The notes below the pieces were generated by a model. That model saw only the letters and a list, made by a program, of their open reading frames with translations. It was not told where the DNA came from and made no database searches. Position numbers and translations under genes: made by a program. A stretch of 64,000 bases of DNA, taken from the NCBI GenBank assembly GCA_026874595.1, contig CM049317.1, forward strand, positions 50,494,401-50,558,400, in the 5' to 3' direction. This DNA comes from Sipunculus nudus. Taxonomy: Eukaryota > Annelida > Sipuncula > Golfingiida > Sipunculidae. This document shows, piece by piece, positions 1 to 12,900 of this stretch; within the stretch, counting starts at the first letter, position 1; every line of letters begins with the position of its first letter.

Positions 1-330
1 GAATGCAGGCCTCAGCCATTTCGGCGGTCCTTAATGTGAGGTACTCCGCAGCCCGTGTTTTCAACTTATTGGGCTCATATTCCCAGGTTCATTGATGCAT
101 ATGTTCCCCAACAAGGGTTTGCATACACTTATTTTGCCTATATTCCCATGATCTATCGGGCATATGTGACTGCTCATTTGGGAATATTATCTTAAGTCCT
201 TCCTAGATCCGGATAATGATCCGGACCGACGCCAACATTTAATCTTCATTGACCAATTCCCGAAGTGCCCTAAAAATTTCATAAGATTTCGTACATGATT
301 GCGAGAGTTATGTTGTATACTATCAAACAA
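1..330 (+). repeat. Dispersed repeat R1, copy 1 (cut by window edge)
   Basis: This is a short interspersed repeat of about 250-330 bp. It shares the order GAATGCAGGCC, GCGGTCCTT, GGTACTCCGCA, CATATTCCCA, CAAGGGTTTGCA and CCTTCCTAGATC with copies at 1862-2105 and 42459-42715, and in part with 10660-10945. The complete copy at 1862 begins with a small hairpin (GCATTC, TCTA, GAATGC), so this copy has lost its first arm at the window edge. No coding potential is seen. It resembles anonymous repeats common in marine invertebrate genomes; class unknown. Confidence 0.6.
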
Positions 331-845
331 ACACACCTATATTATGTAAAATCTGATAACTTTTATTTGGGGAACCAATACACCAATCAAATTTGGCAGA
401 CATGTTGATTATGTGATTGTAAATCTCGCGTGTTGAAGGCTTTCTCTCTCTGTGATGAGATGAATTGGTATTTTCTGCTATGTCCCGAATAAACTTGATT
501 TGTAGAATATGATCAACTGTATCATACATTAAACGTGTGTTACTTGAATGGTTTATTTTCAAAATGGCTTCTAATGCAAATACAAATCGCATAATTAGCC
601 TGCTTAATGTAAAATCCAATGCGTCAGCAGATTCACTGTTTATTTTATTACTCATTATCATGCATAATATCTATGTCAATGTAAAACCTGACCCTTGGGT
701 CCATTGTTCAAATATGTGTAGTTTACAAATTACACCCCCCCCCCCCCATCACTGCCGGTTAAATAACAGGACATTTGGATACCTAAACACTTATCCTGTC
801 TTTTCTTTTTTTTAAAATCCAGTTTGTAAGACCAAAAAAAGGTAT
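331..845. other. No gene recognised; contains a C13 tract
   Basis: AT-rich sequence with a run of 13 C at 735-747. The overlapping open frames on both strands here lack recognisable motifs and are probably chance. Confidence 0.5.
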
Positions 846-1114
846 GGTTCTCAGGCACTTTGTTTTAAAAAATCAGCGGGCTGGCGAATTTTTAAATCTT
901 TTTTTTTTTGTATGTTTCGATAAAAATATCATACGATCAGGGAAAAGGCTTGAAAATAACACAATATTTATGCTAAACAGGTAACAGCACTACATAACAA
1001 AGGAAATCTTATCAAAATTGTACTATTTGATCTTCTTGAAAAGATGAGAATCAAAATTAAAATGTTTGATGCGTGGGGTTAACATTGACTCGGGCTGTGC
1101 CTGCGAAAAATACC
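846..1114. mobile_element. MITE M1, degenerate copy
   Basis: A 270-bp copy of the element at 8701-8992. It starts with the same 13 bases GGTTCTCAGGCAC and ends with a damaged GTGCCTG. The shared interior includes GTATGTTTCG and the stretch GCACTACATAACAAAGGAAA. It has no coding capacity, so it looks like a non-autonomous DNA transposon; superfamily not determined. Confidence 0.6.
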
Positions 1115-1861
1115 AGGCTGTAACACAATCGTAAGTCATGTATGTATACATGCAAACAACACATATATCAGGTTCGAGAAAATTTCCGCTAAAATTCACC
1201 ATATTGTTAAATTCCCTTGCATCTTCCTTTAATTTCTGACCGAATGAACCAAAGCAGGACTATTTATAAAAGAGATGGATTTGAACTTTGGACTGTGTTA
1301 TTCATTCGTGGTTATTAATTTTTCGTAGCCTCATATTAAGATTACCGGCTGTTTTTTAAGATACAGATGCAACAGGATGGATGGCCTAGCTTTGCAAGGA
1401 GTTTCCCCGTATGGCTTGTGTAACGACTCAAGTAAGATAGATTACCAGTCCGTCATAAATGCCTAATAAGTCGGTTCTCACGGCTATAGGTTATGTTGCA
1501 ATGTTGTGATCTTGTTCTGAATCTTTAAAAGAATCCTTAAATTGGGGGGGGGGGGGGGGGGGGGAAGCGCTAGCTGGTAGGAAGTCAAGACATGTAGACG
1601 ATTCGGTCACTGATTTTGCGGCATTGCACGTGTAAATACTCATTGTACCAGCGGCAAGTAAAAGTACATGCTGTTAGGCCAATTGGTCTGACAGTTTAAT
1701 AGAAGTCTTCCACTTACCCAAGCCCGTCTCCTTTTCATCTTATCGTGTCCCGATCATTATTGCTGATTTTGGTCTCAGAGTCAGTAAAACAATTACATAT
1801 AATTATTTCTTTGGTGGCGTAACAAGATTTTTTTTTATATAAAATTAACTATAAACTAGAA

Positions 1862-2105
1862 GTATGCATTCTCTAGAATGCAGGCCACTCTTTTGTGGGC
1901 GGTCCTTATATGTGGGGTACTCCGCAATGCGTGTTTCCATTCCCTTAATGACCCATAATCCCAGGTTCACTCACTTATTCTGGCCATATTCCCATGTACA
2001 ATCGTGCATATGTGAATGCACATTTGTGAATATTCCTGAAAGTCCTTCCTAGATCATCCGGATCATGAGCCGGACCCACACCAAAATCTAATCAATTTCT
2101 AGTTT
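1862..2105 (+). repeat. Dispersed repeat R1, copy 2 (complete)
   Basis: Full R1 unit beginning with the hairpin GCATTC-TCTA-GAATGC and ending near TTTCTAGTTTC. The end TTCTAGTT is the same terminal string used by the B and C elements further right. It sits inside repeat LR, and the LR copy at 42459-42715 holds the same nested unit at the same place, so R1 entered LR before LR spread. Confidence 0.6.
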
Positions 2106-2298
2106 CAAATGCTATTACTACATCTTTTCTTACCATATTTGTAATTCTTTGACTTTCAACAATAAAGATAACAATATATGAAAATAATCGGTACTTAAGG
2201 ACAAAATTGGGTGTTTGAGACGCAGGGAAGTAGGCCTAAAGTTCTTTAATTTTTGTCGTAAAAAATTTAAAAATAAAAAAGGCGAATATTTAATTTCA

Positions 2299-2300
<2 letters not shown>

Positions 2301-2378
<78 letters not shown>
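2301..2378. repeat. (TA)n microsatellite, about 78 bp
   Basis: Uninterrupted TA dinucleotides. The apparent minus-strand ORF over it (poly Ile-Tyr) is an artefact of the repeat. Confidence 0.95.
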
Positions 2379-2381
<3 letters not shown>

Positions 2382-2415
2382 AAAATTTTGATTTATGGTG
2401 AATTGTATAGGCTGA

Positions 2416-3589
2416 ATGCAAATTAACTTAAAACTGCTCCGGCACAGGGGCACAGTATAGCTCGATCCAGTTCATCTGTTTTCTACGTTGTTATGATTCT
2501 TAGTGTGAGTATAAACACCGTCCACGTGTGGCTGTTTACCATAACAAAACTGCGTGATCAGAGGTCCGGTCTTGTTCACCATATTTACCATAACAAAACT
2601 GCGTGATCAGAGGTCCGACTTGAGCATGCGAGCTAGCCGATTTCCAAACAAGGACAACAACGAAAGAAGAAACACGGAAGAAACGCCGGTTGGAACCACC
2701 GATGCGCCCGGTGCAAGCTGTTTTCTCAGTTGTGGTCAGGAGTAAGCAAACGTTTTGAGGACGTTATATTGGCAGATTCCGACGGCAATATTAGATTATA
2801 CTAAACAGATTATTTAAAATTTCATGTAGTTCTGATATACCTGGATTGTAAATAGGTCCCTTTAAAACATAATTAAAGTTTATTTTTTTTTCAATTAATT
2901 TAAAGATATGATAAACATTAACCATGTACACGACTCGGCGGGAACGGAATTAATTGGAATCTTAAAAAAACACAGATTACAAAATAAAATTTTAATTAAT
3001 TTAGAGGTAACTGCCTCAAATGTTTCTTATAACCGCTATACGCGTAGGTGTACATTAAATTTGATTTTCGTCAGATGTAGGCCTATTCGAATTTATACAT
3101 GATCCGCACACACGACCGCAAGCGTCTCAGCCTGTTTGTAAATTATAGAGGAAATCTGCGTGCGTGTGTGCGTGCACGCGTTTTACTAACTTTCACGGAA
3201 AGGTCAGAAAGGGGAACGCCTTGCCGGTCACGGGTCAAGAAGCAGGGCTACGTGATAATATTTATGTTTACAAGGCTGTATACAGTTCAAGGGTACATAA
3301 TTCATCGTCGTCAACGACAAGACGATCTGCTGAAAAGCTTAAAAGGTAAGCGGCACTCAAACATATCTGTCTTTCCTTTAGTCATTATATTATACTGTAG
3401 TGGTATTATCTTTCATGTACATGTATGCATTCTGAAATTAAATAAGTCCTTTTAATGTTTACGATCTTTATTGGCATAAGCTAAAACACATTAAACTTCA
3501 CACTAAGCCCACCAGATGTCATTACCATCAATATAAACTAAGGCCACCAGATGTTGTTCCTATCAATATAAACACAGCAGTGACAGATC
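2416..3589. other. No gene recognised; short direct duplication
   Basis: A 33-base segment starting TTTACCATAACAAAAC occurs identically at 2535-2567 and 2584-2616 (49-bp offset). Two near-identical CCACCAGATGT segments occur near 3509 and 3544. A GT-rich patch lies near 3160-3180. No splice-supported coding sequence is apparent. Confidence 0.45.
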
Positions 3590-3770
3590 TGGGCCCGGGG
3601 GGGGGGGGGGGGGACTTCATTTTTTTAAGGGTTTCAAATAAAGTTTGTGACCTTGACCATGTCCTCCCTGGACAAGAGGAAATTTTTTTTTGGTTTGGAA
3701 TCCTTTCAGTCTTCCTGGGCATGACCCTCCCCTTTAGAAAAAATCCTGGATCTGCCCCTTCTTAGGGTTC
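3590..3770. mobile_element. Partial MITE of the GGATCTGCCCC family
   Basis: Starts with a G run near 3597 and ends with ATCCTGGATCTGCCCC. The second half (CTTCCTGG, CCTCCCCTTTA) matches the elements at 6382-6558 and 7547-7744. Non-coding. Confidence 0.5.
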
Positions 3771-6381
3771 AAGTTAGTACTAGATTTCCAGTCACTAGAT
3801 AGAACTCCAACACTACAATGTATAGCTCAAGATCAAGATCAGTGATATCCAGGTGAAACCTGTATGTACTAGTTGTATTGTAAAGATTCAGTTCACATGA
3901 ATATGTATTAATCTGTATATTTATAAATATTGCTCACTCGGTATGACTAATGAGGAGATCCCAGCCACCGCGAACATCTGACATCAAGAAGTAATTGCTC
4001 CTAGTCATCCAGAGAGAGACTATTATTGTCAAACTGGAATAAAAACCTCTAACATAATCCCAGATTACTTGTTAATGTGAGTGTGCGACAGACGTCTGCC
4101 TGCAACCAAACAACACACCAATGTAATAATACCAATTAAAACGCTCTTGTTACTGTCCCTAAGGTTTTTTCTTAATTTGTCAAAGAATGAAGTCGCAGTG
4201 ACTCATTTTCGGTTTGGTAGGAGATTTTAGAGACATCTAACAGTATGCAGTATTTTGGATTCGTAGGTCTATCTGTTTTCAATACGTGCCAGTCTAACGG
4301 ATGGATGGATGACTGACAATGGACCACGACTATAGCTTATAGTAAGCTGAGCTAACAATTAAATAAGCATTTTTTTGTTGCAGGCCTGTAGCTAGAGTAC
4401 CTGCTTTCCTCCAGCCATGCAGCAACTTGGGTTAGCCTAGTGAAGTACTTAGTGGTGGTGGACACTGTTACACTTCAATTGACCTGACGGCGAGTGCGTG
4501 ATCGACAGCTCTATTAGCCAATCAGGGAACGTTATTGCCGGACTGAAAACGAGGCCATGTAAACACACGTGGAGGTCGGACATCAGGTCGGACATTCCTG
4601 ACACGTGTGTAAACTTTCAACTATAAATGCTCGATGGACCTCTCATAATAAATATGTTTTATTTTAATACGGTCGAGGCATATGTTGATAAATTTTATAA
4701 AAGTTACCCCAGGTATCATTCAAAGTAACAGCAATCTGTTTTCTTCCTTCTCTTCGTAATAAAATCACAAGACGAGGAGAAACGCAGGGATGGGACAAGG
4801 CAGGCCCGATTTGGCCCTGTCATATATTGAGTCCATAATGACACATGAAATTTTCAGTTAGTCAAAAGACGCAGTCTATATGATCCTATATACCATCTAT
4901 TGGTAAACACTGGCCTGTAACGAGTGCTAAAAAGTGTTACATTTTCCCCACACAAGCGCTTCACTCTTTAAAGTTTATGGGTATAAACAAAATGTATCAA
5001 TCTTGGCCCTGTCGAATCAGAGTGTCTCTCACTCCCATGTGTTCATGTGCATGCAATGATATGCAGTATTCATGTGTTCGTATGCATGCGACGATATGCT
5101 ATCTCCTGTTACCAAAAATGTATTTGATATATCTCTGGTAAAAGGTCAGTAACTTTTATTGACAAGATACAAGTTTAATTGTATAGCCCTCTGCTTTATA
5201 TTGTAACCATGTCGACAATTTACATAACAGTAAGCATTTATTGGCACTCAAAGATGCAAGAAGGCTATTACTGCCTTACTGATTACTGGTGTTAGAACTT
5301 AACAACTCACAGACCTGTTGGTGTGATAAAAGCGCGAACTCAGATTTTGGTTATCGACCTAGATCTTCTGATTGTTCAATAGACAAAAAAAAATACAAAA
5401 AATCGTCAAGAAACTACCGAGAACAAAGGTACAATCTTGAATCATTGAGCTGTTCTTTAATAAAATTAATATGTGTAACTGTCGGCTATATCAAAGGTAT
5501 AATGTTTATATTTTTCACAAAAATTTGGTCTGTTCATTTGTCTGTTATTTACAAAACTTAATATATTTAGTGATCACATAGCTTGTTGATTTTTTATCAT
5601 ATAAAACAATAATAATATTGCATTCTATGGCCTCATATGTATCCTGCTTGGGGGGGGGGGGGGTGGTGGGGGGGGGGGGGCAGGGGGGTTTAAGAAAGAG
5701 AAGGGGAAAATGCTATTTTTTTAGCTAGTAGTAAAAAAAAAAAGAGATAAAAAATTCATATCTGTTATTATAATCCATTTGGAATCAGACATTATGACAG
5801 CCATGAGTCATAATTAGAAAATAATCCTTAAGATGTTCCTGTTCAACAATAAACAAGATACAATTTTTCACTGACAATATGTGTTAACACCTATTATGTA
5901 CATTTCATTGAAATTGAGTGAGAAATTGTTAAAAATTATTTCACAGTTCAGTTTCGCTATAATGATGCATTACACCAGAATATAAAACAAATACTTGTAA
6001 GTTATAATAACTTAGTGAAACGGTGTTTACTTTCAATGACTGAATTGTAAAGAAATGAAATAAATACACCATTAAACATTAATGGTTATTATCTTCATGA
6101 AGATGATATTTTGATGTGTCACAGTGTCTTTTATACTAAACAAATACCAGAGGTATGTCACAAATGGAGCATCACTTCTCCTTGACATATACACAATATA
6201 TTTATATTATTACATGCATGAGTCACTGACTCTGAGTGTTTAAAGGAAGATTCTAAAAATTATTTCCACAGGTTGCCTTAACTGACAGAACAGCAGATTT
6301 TCTATAATAATGCACATGTATAAAATAAAACAGTTAAATTGCACACACACACCCTCACACATTAACACAAAAGTTTATATA
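3771..6381. other. No gene recognised; G-rich tract
   Basis: AT-rich and mostly unique as far as I can see. At 5650-5695 there is a tract of several long G runs broken by single bases, with G-quadruplex potential. Open frames here are short and have no family features. Confidence 0.45.
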
Positions 6382-6558
6382 CAGGCAGATCCAGAGGGCG
6401 TGGGGGAGGGGTTGAGCCCAACAACCTTTCTTCAGAATTTTAAACTATTTTTCTGGCCTGCATGGACCCGTCACATTTTGGAGCAGGGGACCTTTTTATA
6501 GGTTTCTTATTAGTCTTCCTGGTTTCCCTCCCCTTTACAAACCCTTGATTCGCCCCTG
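6382..6558. mobile_element. MITE of the GGATCTGCCCC family
   Basis: About 177 bp, bounded by CAGGCAGATCCAG and GATTCGCCCCTG, which are imperfect inverted repeats. The interior shares GGACCTTTTTATAGG-like and CTTCCTGG-like blocks with the copies at 3590 and 7547. Small MITEs with ends reading GGATCCGCCCCTG are common in invertebrate genomes. Confidence 0.55.
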
Positions 6559-7546
6559 ATATATATATATATATATGTGCACTTGTCCCACCACATCTTT
6601 TAAAACAATACAAAAGACTTAAGGACCTTCATAAATAATATCTATATCATACATGCATTTAAATTTCTTCTTGTACACACATCTTTCTTCCTGTGTATAA
6701 ACAGGAGGCTTCCTATTAAAAACATCAATATACATGCAATATTTTATAATAATTTCAATTTCAGTTTTATTTCATAATTTTCTCAGAATATTAAATTTTA
6801 TATAAAAAAAACACGTTGTGATGTTCACACACCATCTGTGATTTTACTTGCCCTTCAATAATTTATTGTTTGAATACTGGTATTGACACTTGTTCGATTA
6901 TTATTATTTATTTTAATTAGATGACCAATTATAACTAACTTTCAAAGGTTATAAAATCTCTGCTTGAGCAATACATATTTAAGCGAGGCTTCATTTAATG
7001 TTTATAAAAAATGAGTTGCCCCCCCCCCCCCCCCCTATCCAATGACAGCATATATGTCGCTTTAACTTGTATGGAAGCAACACTTTTTACGTTGTCATCT
7101 TTAATTTTTTGATGAAACTGCACCCTATGTCATAGACAAATATTTTAATAACTGTTACTTTGTTGTTTTTCAAATTTGTTCTGCTAGACTTGAACAAGTT
7201 GTAAATTTTAACCAATCGCTGAGGTGTCAAGGCTGATGAGAGGGGTCAGCTGTTTCGTTCTCTGACACCAGCCGTTTCGAGCAGAAACGGGCGCAAATTC
7301 ATCAAACTTCTCAATTTTATATTTAAAACATCTCTGTAGCCTACATATGTACACTTTTAACCTAATGGTGCTTTCTTGGTAAAATTAATACTGTTTGAAG
7401 CCTGGTGCGATATACGGCTGAAGTGTCGGTTCCACGTGTATAAGAAGCACGCTTTTTTGGTTTAATGTCCTATCTAGCAACCGTATCCAAGGTGGGCGGA
7501 GCTAACTCGTCCATGCCGTCACGTCAATTAGGGCTAAGCTAATTAG
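6559..7546. other. No gene recognised; C tract and GC-box-like motif
   Basis: Contains a TA tract (6560-6576), a C run near 7020-7035 and, near 7490-7530, GGTGGGCGGAGC followed by GTCACGTCA. The last two could be promoter elements for an unseen 5' non-coding exon of the gene that starts at 9869, but nothing else supports that. Confidence 0.35.
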
Positions 7547-7744
7547 CAGGGGCAGATCAAGGATTTTAAAAGGTGACGGGTCTGTCCCAGGAAGTCCAAA
7601 AAGACAATTCAAAGAAAGGTCCCCTAATCCAGAAAGGGAGGGGTCAAGTCTGGATTATTTAGTTTAAACACCTGAAATAGTTGTTGCATGTGGCTCAAAA
7701 GTAGGGAGTCCGGACCCCTGGACCCCCTTCTGGATCCGTCACTG
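7547..7744. mobile_element. MITE of the GGATCTGCCCC family
   Basis: About 198 bp, starting CAGGGGCAGATCAAGGAT and ending CTGGATCCGTCACTG: imperfect terminal inverted repeats. It lies in opposite orientation to the copies at 3590 and 6382. No coding sequence. Confidence 0.55.
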
Positions 7745-8700
7745 ATCGACAGTTAATGAGTTCTCATGTTGGGTATTATTGTAAGCAACAGGTTTTGTGT
7801 GTGCTTGTGGGTAGAGAAAAAGAGAAAGAGGGAACCAGATAACATTCATCAGTTTCAAAAATAAAATGAGAGATGAAGCTCAAGAGAAAGAGAGAGTTTC
7901 TTCTGTGATATACACTGTATTAGATGTTCCAGTTGCTGAAACACAGTGTGTTGTGGCTCAAAATCAGATCTCCGGTCACTCTGCCATGTTATCATTAAAA
8001 GACGCATGTGGACTCACTGGACTGTGTTTACCAACACACTGAGCCATAACAAGGTGTTATTTAACAACCGTATGTGAGGTACTGAGACTGTGTGCTGGGA
8101 TAGTTTTGCTGGGAAACTGAACTGACAGTGTGAAAGAATAGGCAGAATTTTGGGCCTGATTATGTCCCTTTAAGAAAAATGCTACAACATAAATCTCTTT
8201 CCAAGAATAAAATTGTATAAAATCACATGTTGTGTTTATGGAAACGTGTAATTTCGGGCAGGAAATAGTAATTTATGTCCAAGAAATTTAACTAAATATT
8301 AAGTTTATGAATGAAAACAGAGTTCACTTTTAAAACGTTGCAGCCCCTGTGCATAAAACTATCTTTGAATCAGAAACAGTGATCTGCATGACTGTTGCTC
8401 AGGGAGCTGCTCCACTATCAGTCACTCCAGACCAATTATCATCATATAATGATGAGTTGCATATCTGTCAAACTTAATGGTATTTATATATACATATAAA
8501 TATATATACACAGTGGCTGGCTTGTTATTCGCGGTGGTTTCAAATTTGCGATATTCACGGTAGGGGAAATGCCGCAAAATTGAAACAACGCAGATATGAA
8601 ACTTGGCTGTCATGGGAAAATAGTCTCTGTAGTTGCCACCAGGTGGCAATAATGGACATAAGTGGGAAATGAATATAAGGCCAAAATAAAAAAAAGGAAT
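7745..8700. other. No gene recognised
   Basis: No exon-like sequence found. Around 8520-8610 there is TTCGCGGTGG and GATATTCACGGTAGGGG, with related sequence at 9560-9615 (CGCGAAAATTGAGCCCCC), which look like remnants of another small dispersed repeat. Confidence 0.4.
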
Positions 8701-8992
8701 GGTTCTCAGGCACTTTTTTTTCAAAAATCAATGCGGGCGGGCGTTTTTTTTTTAATTTTTTTTTAGTATGTTTCGCTAACAATGTCAAATGATAAGGGAA
8801 AAGCATGATAATAACAGATTTATTTTGTTAAACAAGCTTAAGCACTACATAACAAAGGAAATTGTATGATTTTGTCTACTTGAAAGAAATATCTGAGCAG
8901 CTGCAGCTCAAAATTGGTAAGTTTCTGTTGAAAATCAAAATAAAAATTTTTGATGCAGGGGTAAAAATTGATGCGGGCCGTGCCTGAGAACC
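8701..8992. mobile_element. MITE M1, intact-looking copy
   Basis: A 292-bp element with a perfect 13-bp terminal inverted repeat: GGTTCTCAGGCAC at 8701-8713 and GTGCCTGAGAACC at 8980-8992. The flanks both offer AT (AAT before, ATA after), so a short AT-type target duplication is possible. The open frames inside are A/T-run artefacts. A diverged copy lies at 846-1114. Confidence 0.75.
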
Positions 8993-9861
8993 ATAACTTT
9001 AATTTTTTTTGGCCTAATCCAAATGACAATCATGTTTATCGCTGTGTGTGATGTGTCCTAGATGTAGTTTTATATATAAAAAAATGCTTGGTTCTCACTT
9101 GCAGTTCTGCATGTCTGATTTTATTTATTGAATTGCTATTGCAAGCCATTTACTTGCGGTCGAACTGCTTGAACACTTCTCCCTTACACTTTGTCGGCTG
9201 TCAGTCAATCTGATCATTTGCTGGTTAGAGTACCTCTGCTCTTTCTCCACATTCACACTCACTGGTATGAGGCAGACCTTCTGCACACGCCGCTTCAGTG
9301 ATATGGCCCCTTCCTATCCAACTTGTTATTTCCATTGAACGATGTTTCTGTTACGCAATCTGAACATGATATGATCAAGGTAGAGTGGAGGGCCCCCTTT
9401 TTATATTGATATATAATGTTCAAGCTGTGAAACCAATGCTCCTTTGAAGCGGCATCGTTCCAGCAGTGACGGTCATTGTTGTTTGAGCAAAACTTAACTT
9501 TGTGTAATAGAGAATTTATACCTATTTTAGTGTTTATTAAAAATATCAATATATTCCCCATCGCGAAAATGGAACCCCGTGAAACTTTGAAAAATTGCTT
9601 GAGCGCGAAAATTGAGCCCCCTTATATATATATATATATATATATATACTAATTGATTTTAATCCAACCACAGGCACTGGCATTGCCTCCTTGGAGGCCT
9701 GAAACTAGGTCTCTGTTACCCCTATCCTTCAAGTTATGCATGGGACCCCCAGAATAATTTGCGTTTCTAATCATTATTTTTTGTGAGTTGCAATTGTTAG
9801 TAAGAGCTCCCTGAAGGTATTAATACACTACAATATAATGCCATGATTTACTTGGTTTTAG
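8993..9861. other. Upstream of exon 1; no gene recognised
   Basis: Unique AT-rich sequence plus a TA tract near 9624-9649. It ends with the polypyrimidine/TAG acceptor at 9850-9861 that precedes the first coding exon. This implies at least one untranslated exon further upstream, which I could not locate. Confidence 0.45.
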
Positions 9862-9972
9862 GTCAGCCATGAACTGTATTAGAAGCGTTGTTCTTCATTG
9901 CCAGCAGAAGGCGTTGGTTTATGGCCACAGCAGGAGGCACCTTTCCACCAGCTCTGTCCTGAATACACACGG
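9862..9972 (+). CDS. Coding exon 1 (leader peptide)
   Basis: The acceptor TTTTAG ends at 9861 and the donor GG|GTAAGC follows 9972. ATG at 9869-9871 is the first in the exon and sits in GCCATG. It encodes residues 1-34 and two bases of codon 35. The composition (Arg at 5, 22 and 23; several Ser, Thr and Leu; no Asp or Glu) fits a mitochondrial targeting sequence. Because an acceptor lies only 7 bases before the ATG, transcription must start in an upstream untranslated exon, or the acceptor is unused and the exon extends upstream. Confidence 0.8.
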
Positions 9973-12900
9973 GTAAGCCTCAGAAGTGATACAAAAGTAC
10001 CACACTAATGTCATGTTATGTAAGACTGTGATATATTGTTTGTCTGCAAAAAAAGTGATAATATAATCTTTTCATGGAACTTTCACTGTTTGTGTACTAT
10101 ATAAAAAAATGGATATACTGCATTATGAGCAATGAAAACCTCCACCATGTGGGGAGACCCTATTGTGGGATGCCCCAAATACTGCAGGGATCAGATGGTC
10201 AAACACATGCAGGGAAAGGCATTTTTCATTTGATACAATTACATAAGAAAAGGAAAAAATACAGAAAAACAAAATATTCCCCTCGATAATGGTACCGGTA
10301 CACTTGGAAAGCCCCAGCAACCCTGGTACCCGGCTCTTTTATGGCCCCAACAGAGCTGAGTATCAGTCAAAACCCCATTCTTTCTTTATAAGCAAATACT
10401 TTATTGGCCAATTTGTTATGTTACACTGGCCTATATTCAATCACAGAGTACATAAGAAAAAGATTGCCTGGTGTCAGCATTAGGATGCAGAACCAGTGAA
10501 CCATAGGAACACAGGTTAACGGTTCCCCGGAAATAATAAAATGGAAGTGAATGGTTGAAAGTTTGATATGATGCATCTATTGTGGAAAGCCAAATTTTTC
10601 CAGCGGAAAGGCAAAACTAGATTCATGCCTTTCTATTGGAAAGGTGAACATTTCAAAGTATCATGAACCCTGTACTGTATTTGCATTCACTTATTTGGCC
10701 CATATTCCCATGTTCCTTTGGGCTTAAGCGTTTTTTACATTTGTGAATATTCCTTGGTAACATTCCTGAATCCTGATCATGTGCCAGATCCACACCAAAA
10801 ACTTAAAAAAAAAATCTTAGGCTCATTCCCAAGTTGCCCTGAAAATACATCAGATGCCGTTTACTATTCCACAAGTTATGTTGTGAACATTGACGGAGAT
10901 AAAAGCATACACTCCTGGCGGAGGCAACTACATAGAAGTGTCTTCCATTTTTAGCTCAGCTGACTGAAAGTCATCTGAGCTATAGCGATCACTCTTTGTC
11001 CGTCGTCCGTCTGTCCGTCTGTCCGTCCGTTAACCAGGCACAAATCGTAACCGCTGGACCTAGAACCTTGTAACTTGGGATTCTGGGAGGTCCATAAAAA
11101 ATCTCCTTGGAAACCAGAAATTAGGTCTCTGTTACCCATATCCTTCGAGCTATGTGGCCCCAAAGTACCCCCCAGAAAAGTCAAAAATTTCATACAAAAA
11201 CTTCAAGATCTCATTAACTACTTGACTGATGGTCATGATTTTTGGCATACATATTGATCATGAGATGTTACATCACTTCCTGCAGACTGGTGGCGCCACC
11301 TGTATTTTTCGATTTTTTACGAATTTTTTTCTCTATTTTTGAGACCTTTAAAAATGTGAACATCTGTTAACAAGGCACAAATCATAAAGACTGGACTTAG
11401 AATCTTAATTCTTGACACACTGAGAGGTCCATGAAAAATCTCCTTGGAAACCAGAAATTAGGTCTCTGTTACCCATATCCTTCGAGCTATGGGGCCCCAA
11501 AGTACCCCCCAGAATAGTAAAAAATTTCATACAAAAACTTCAATATTTCAATAACTACATCACTGATGGTCTTCATTTTTGGCATACATATTGATCATGA
11601 GATGTTCGATCAGTTCCTGCAGACTGGTGGCGCCAGCTGTACTGTTTGATTTTTTACGATTTTTTCCTCTATTTTTGAGACCTTTGAGGATGCTGTCATC
11701 TGTTAGCGTGGCACAAATCGTAACGACTGGACCTAGAATCTTCATTTTCAAAACACTGAGAGACCTATGAAAAGTCTCCATGGAAACCAGAAATTAGGTC
11801 TCTGTTACCCATATCCTTCGAGCTATGGGGCCCAAAATTACCCCCCAGAATAGTCAAAAATTTCATACAAAAACTTCAATATCTCATTAACTACATCACT
11901 GATGGTCATGATTTTCGACATACATATTGATCATGAGATGTTTCATCAGTTTGTGCAGACTGGTGGCGCCACCTGTATTTTTCAATGTTCACGAATTGTT
12001 TTCTCCATTTTTGAGACCTTTAAGGATGTAGTTCTCTGTCAACAGGGTACAAATCGTAACGACTGGACCTAGAATCTTCGTTCTTGACACACAGGGAGAC
12101 CCATGATAAGTCTCCATGGAAACCTGAAATTTGGTCTCTGTTACCCATATCCTTTGAGCTATGGCACTCCAAAGTACAGCTCAGAATAATGGAAAATTTG
12201 ATGCAAAAGCTAAAGTATCTGAACAACTAATGCAGAGATAACCATAATTGTTTGCATGGATATTGATCATGGAGTGTTTCATTAGTTTCTGCAGACTGGT
12301 GGCACCACCTGTATTTGTTCGTTTTTTTTTTACGAAATTTTTCTGTATTTTTGAGACCTTTAAAGATATGAACATCTGTTAACAGGGCACAAATCATAAA
12401 AACTGGACCAAGAATCTTCATTCTTGACACACAGGGAGACCCATGAAAAGTCTCCATGGAAACTTGAAATTAGGTCTCTGTTACCCATATTCTTTAAGCT
12501 GTATGGGTCCAAAATACCCCCCCCCCCCAGAATAATGGAAAATTTGATACAAAAACTGCAGTATTTCAATAACTACAACACTGATGGTCATGATTTTCGG
12601 CATACATATTGATCATGAGCTGTTCCATCAGTTTCTGCAGACTGGGTGTGCCACCTCTATTTTTTTTCAAATTTTTTTTCTTTTTTTTTGAGACCTTTAA
12701 AGATGTGGTTATCTGTCAACAGGGTACAAATCGCAACAACTGGACCTAGAATCTTCATTCTTGTCATGCAAGGAGGCCCATGAAAGGTGCCTGTGGAAAC
12801 TTGAAATTAGGTCTCTGTTACCCATATCCTTCAAGCTATAGGACTCCGAAGTATCCCTCAGAATAATGGACAATTTGATACAAAAACTGAAGTATCTGAA

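Larger units (their letters stand above)
1115..2415 (+). repeat. Long dispersed repeat LR, copy 1 (about 1.3 kb)
   Basis: Collinear with 41810-43055 at roughly 75-80% identity by eye. Shared landmarks are GGCTGTAACAC near the left end, TCGAGAAAATTTC, a TATAAAAGAGAT box near 1267, AGATTACCGGC, the nested R1 repeat (1862-2105), TTGATACGCAGG-like sequence near 2215 and TTTAATTTCACGAT near 2290. This copy carries a run of 21 G (1544-1564) and a long TA tract that the second copy lacks. The TATAAAAG box suggests an old promoter-bearing element such as an LTR, but I see no TG...CA ends and no coding region. Confidence 0.65.

Noticed and set aside
2130-2453. 107-codon minus-strand frame rich in Ile-Tyr
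   Set aside because: It is the translation of the TA microsatellite.
7485-7535. GC-box and CRE-like motifs as the promoter of the thioesterase-like gene
   Set aside because: Motif hits alone, more than 2 kb from the first coding exon, with no untranslated exon or donor that I could tie to it.
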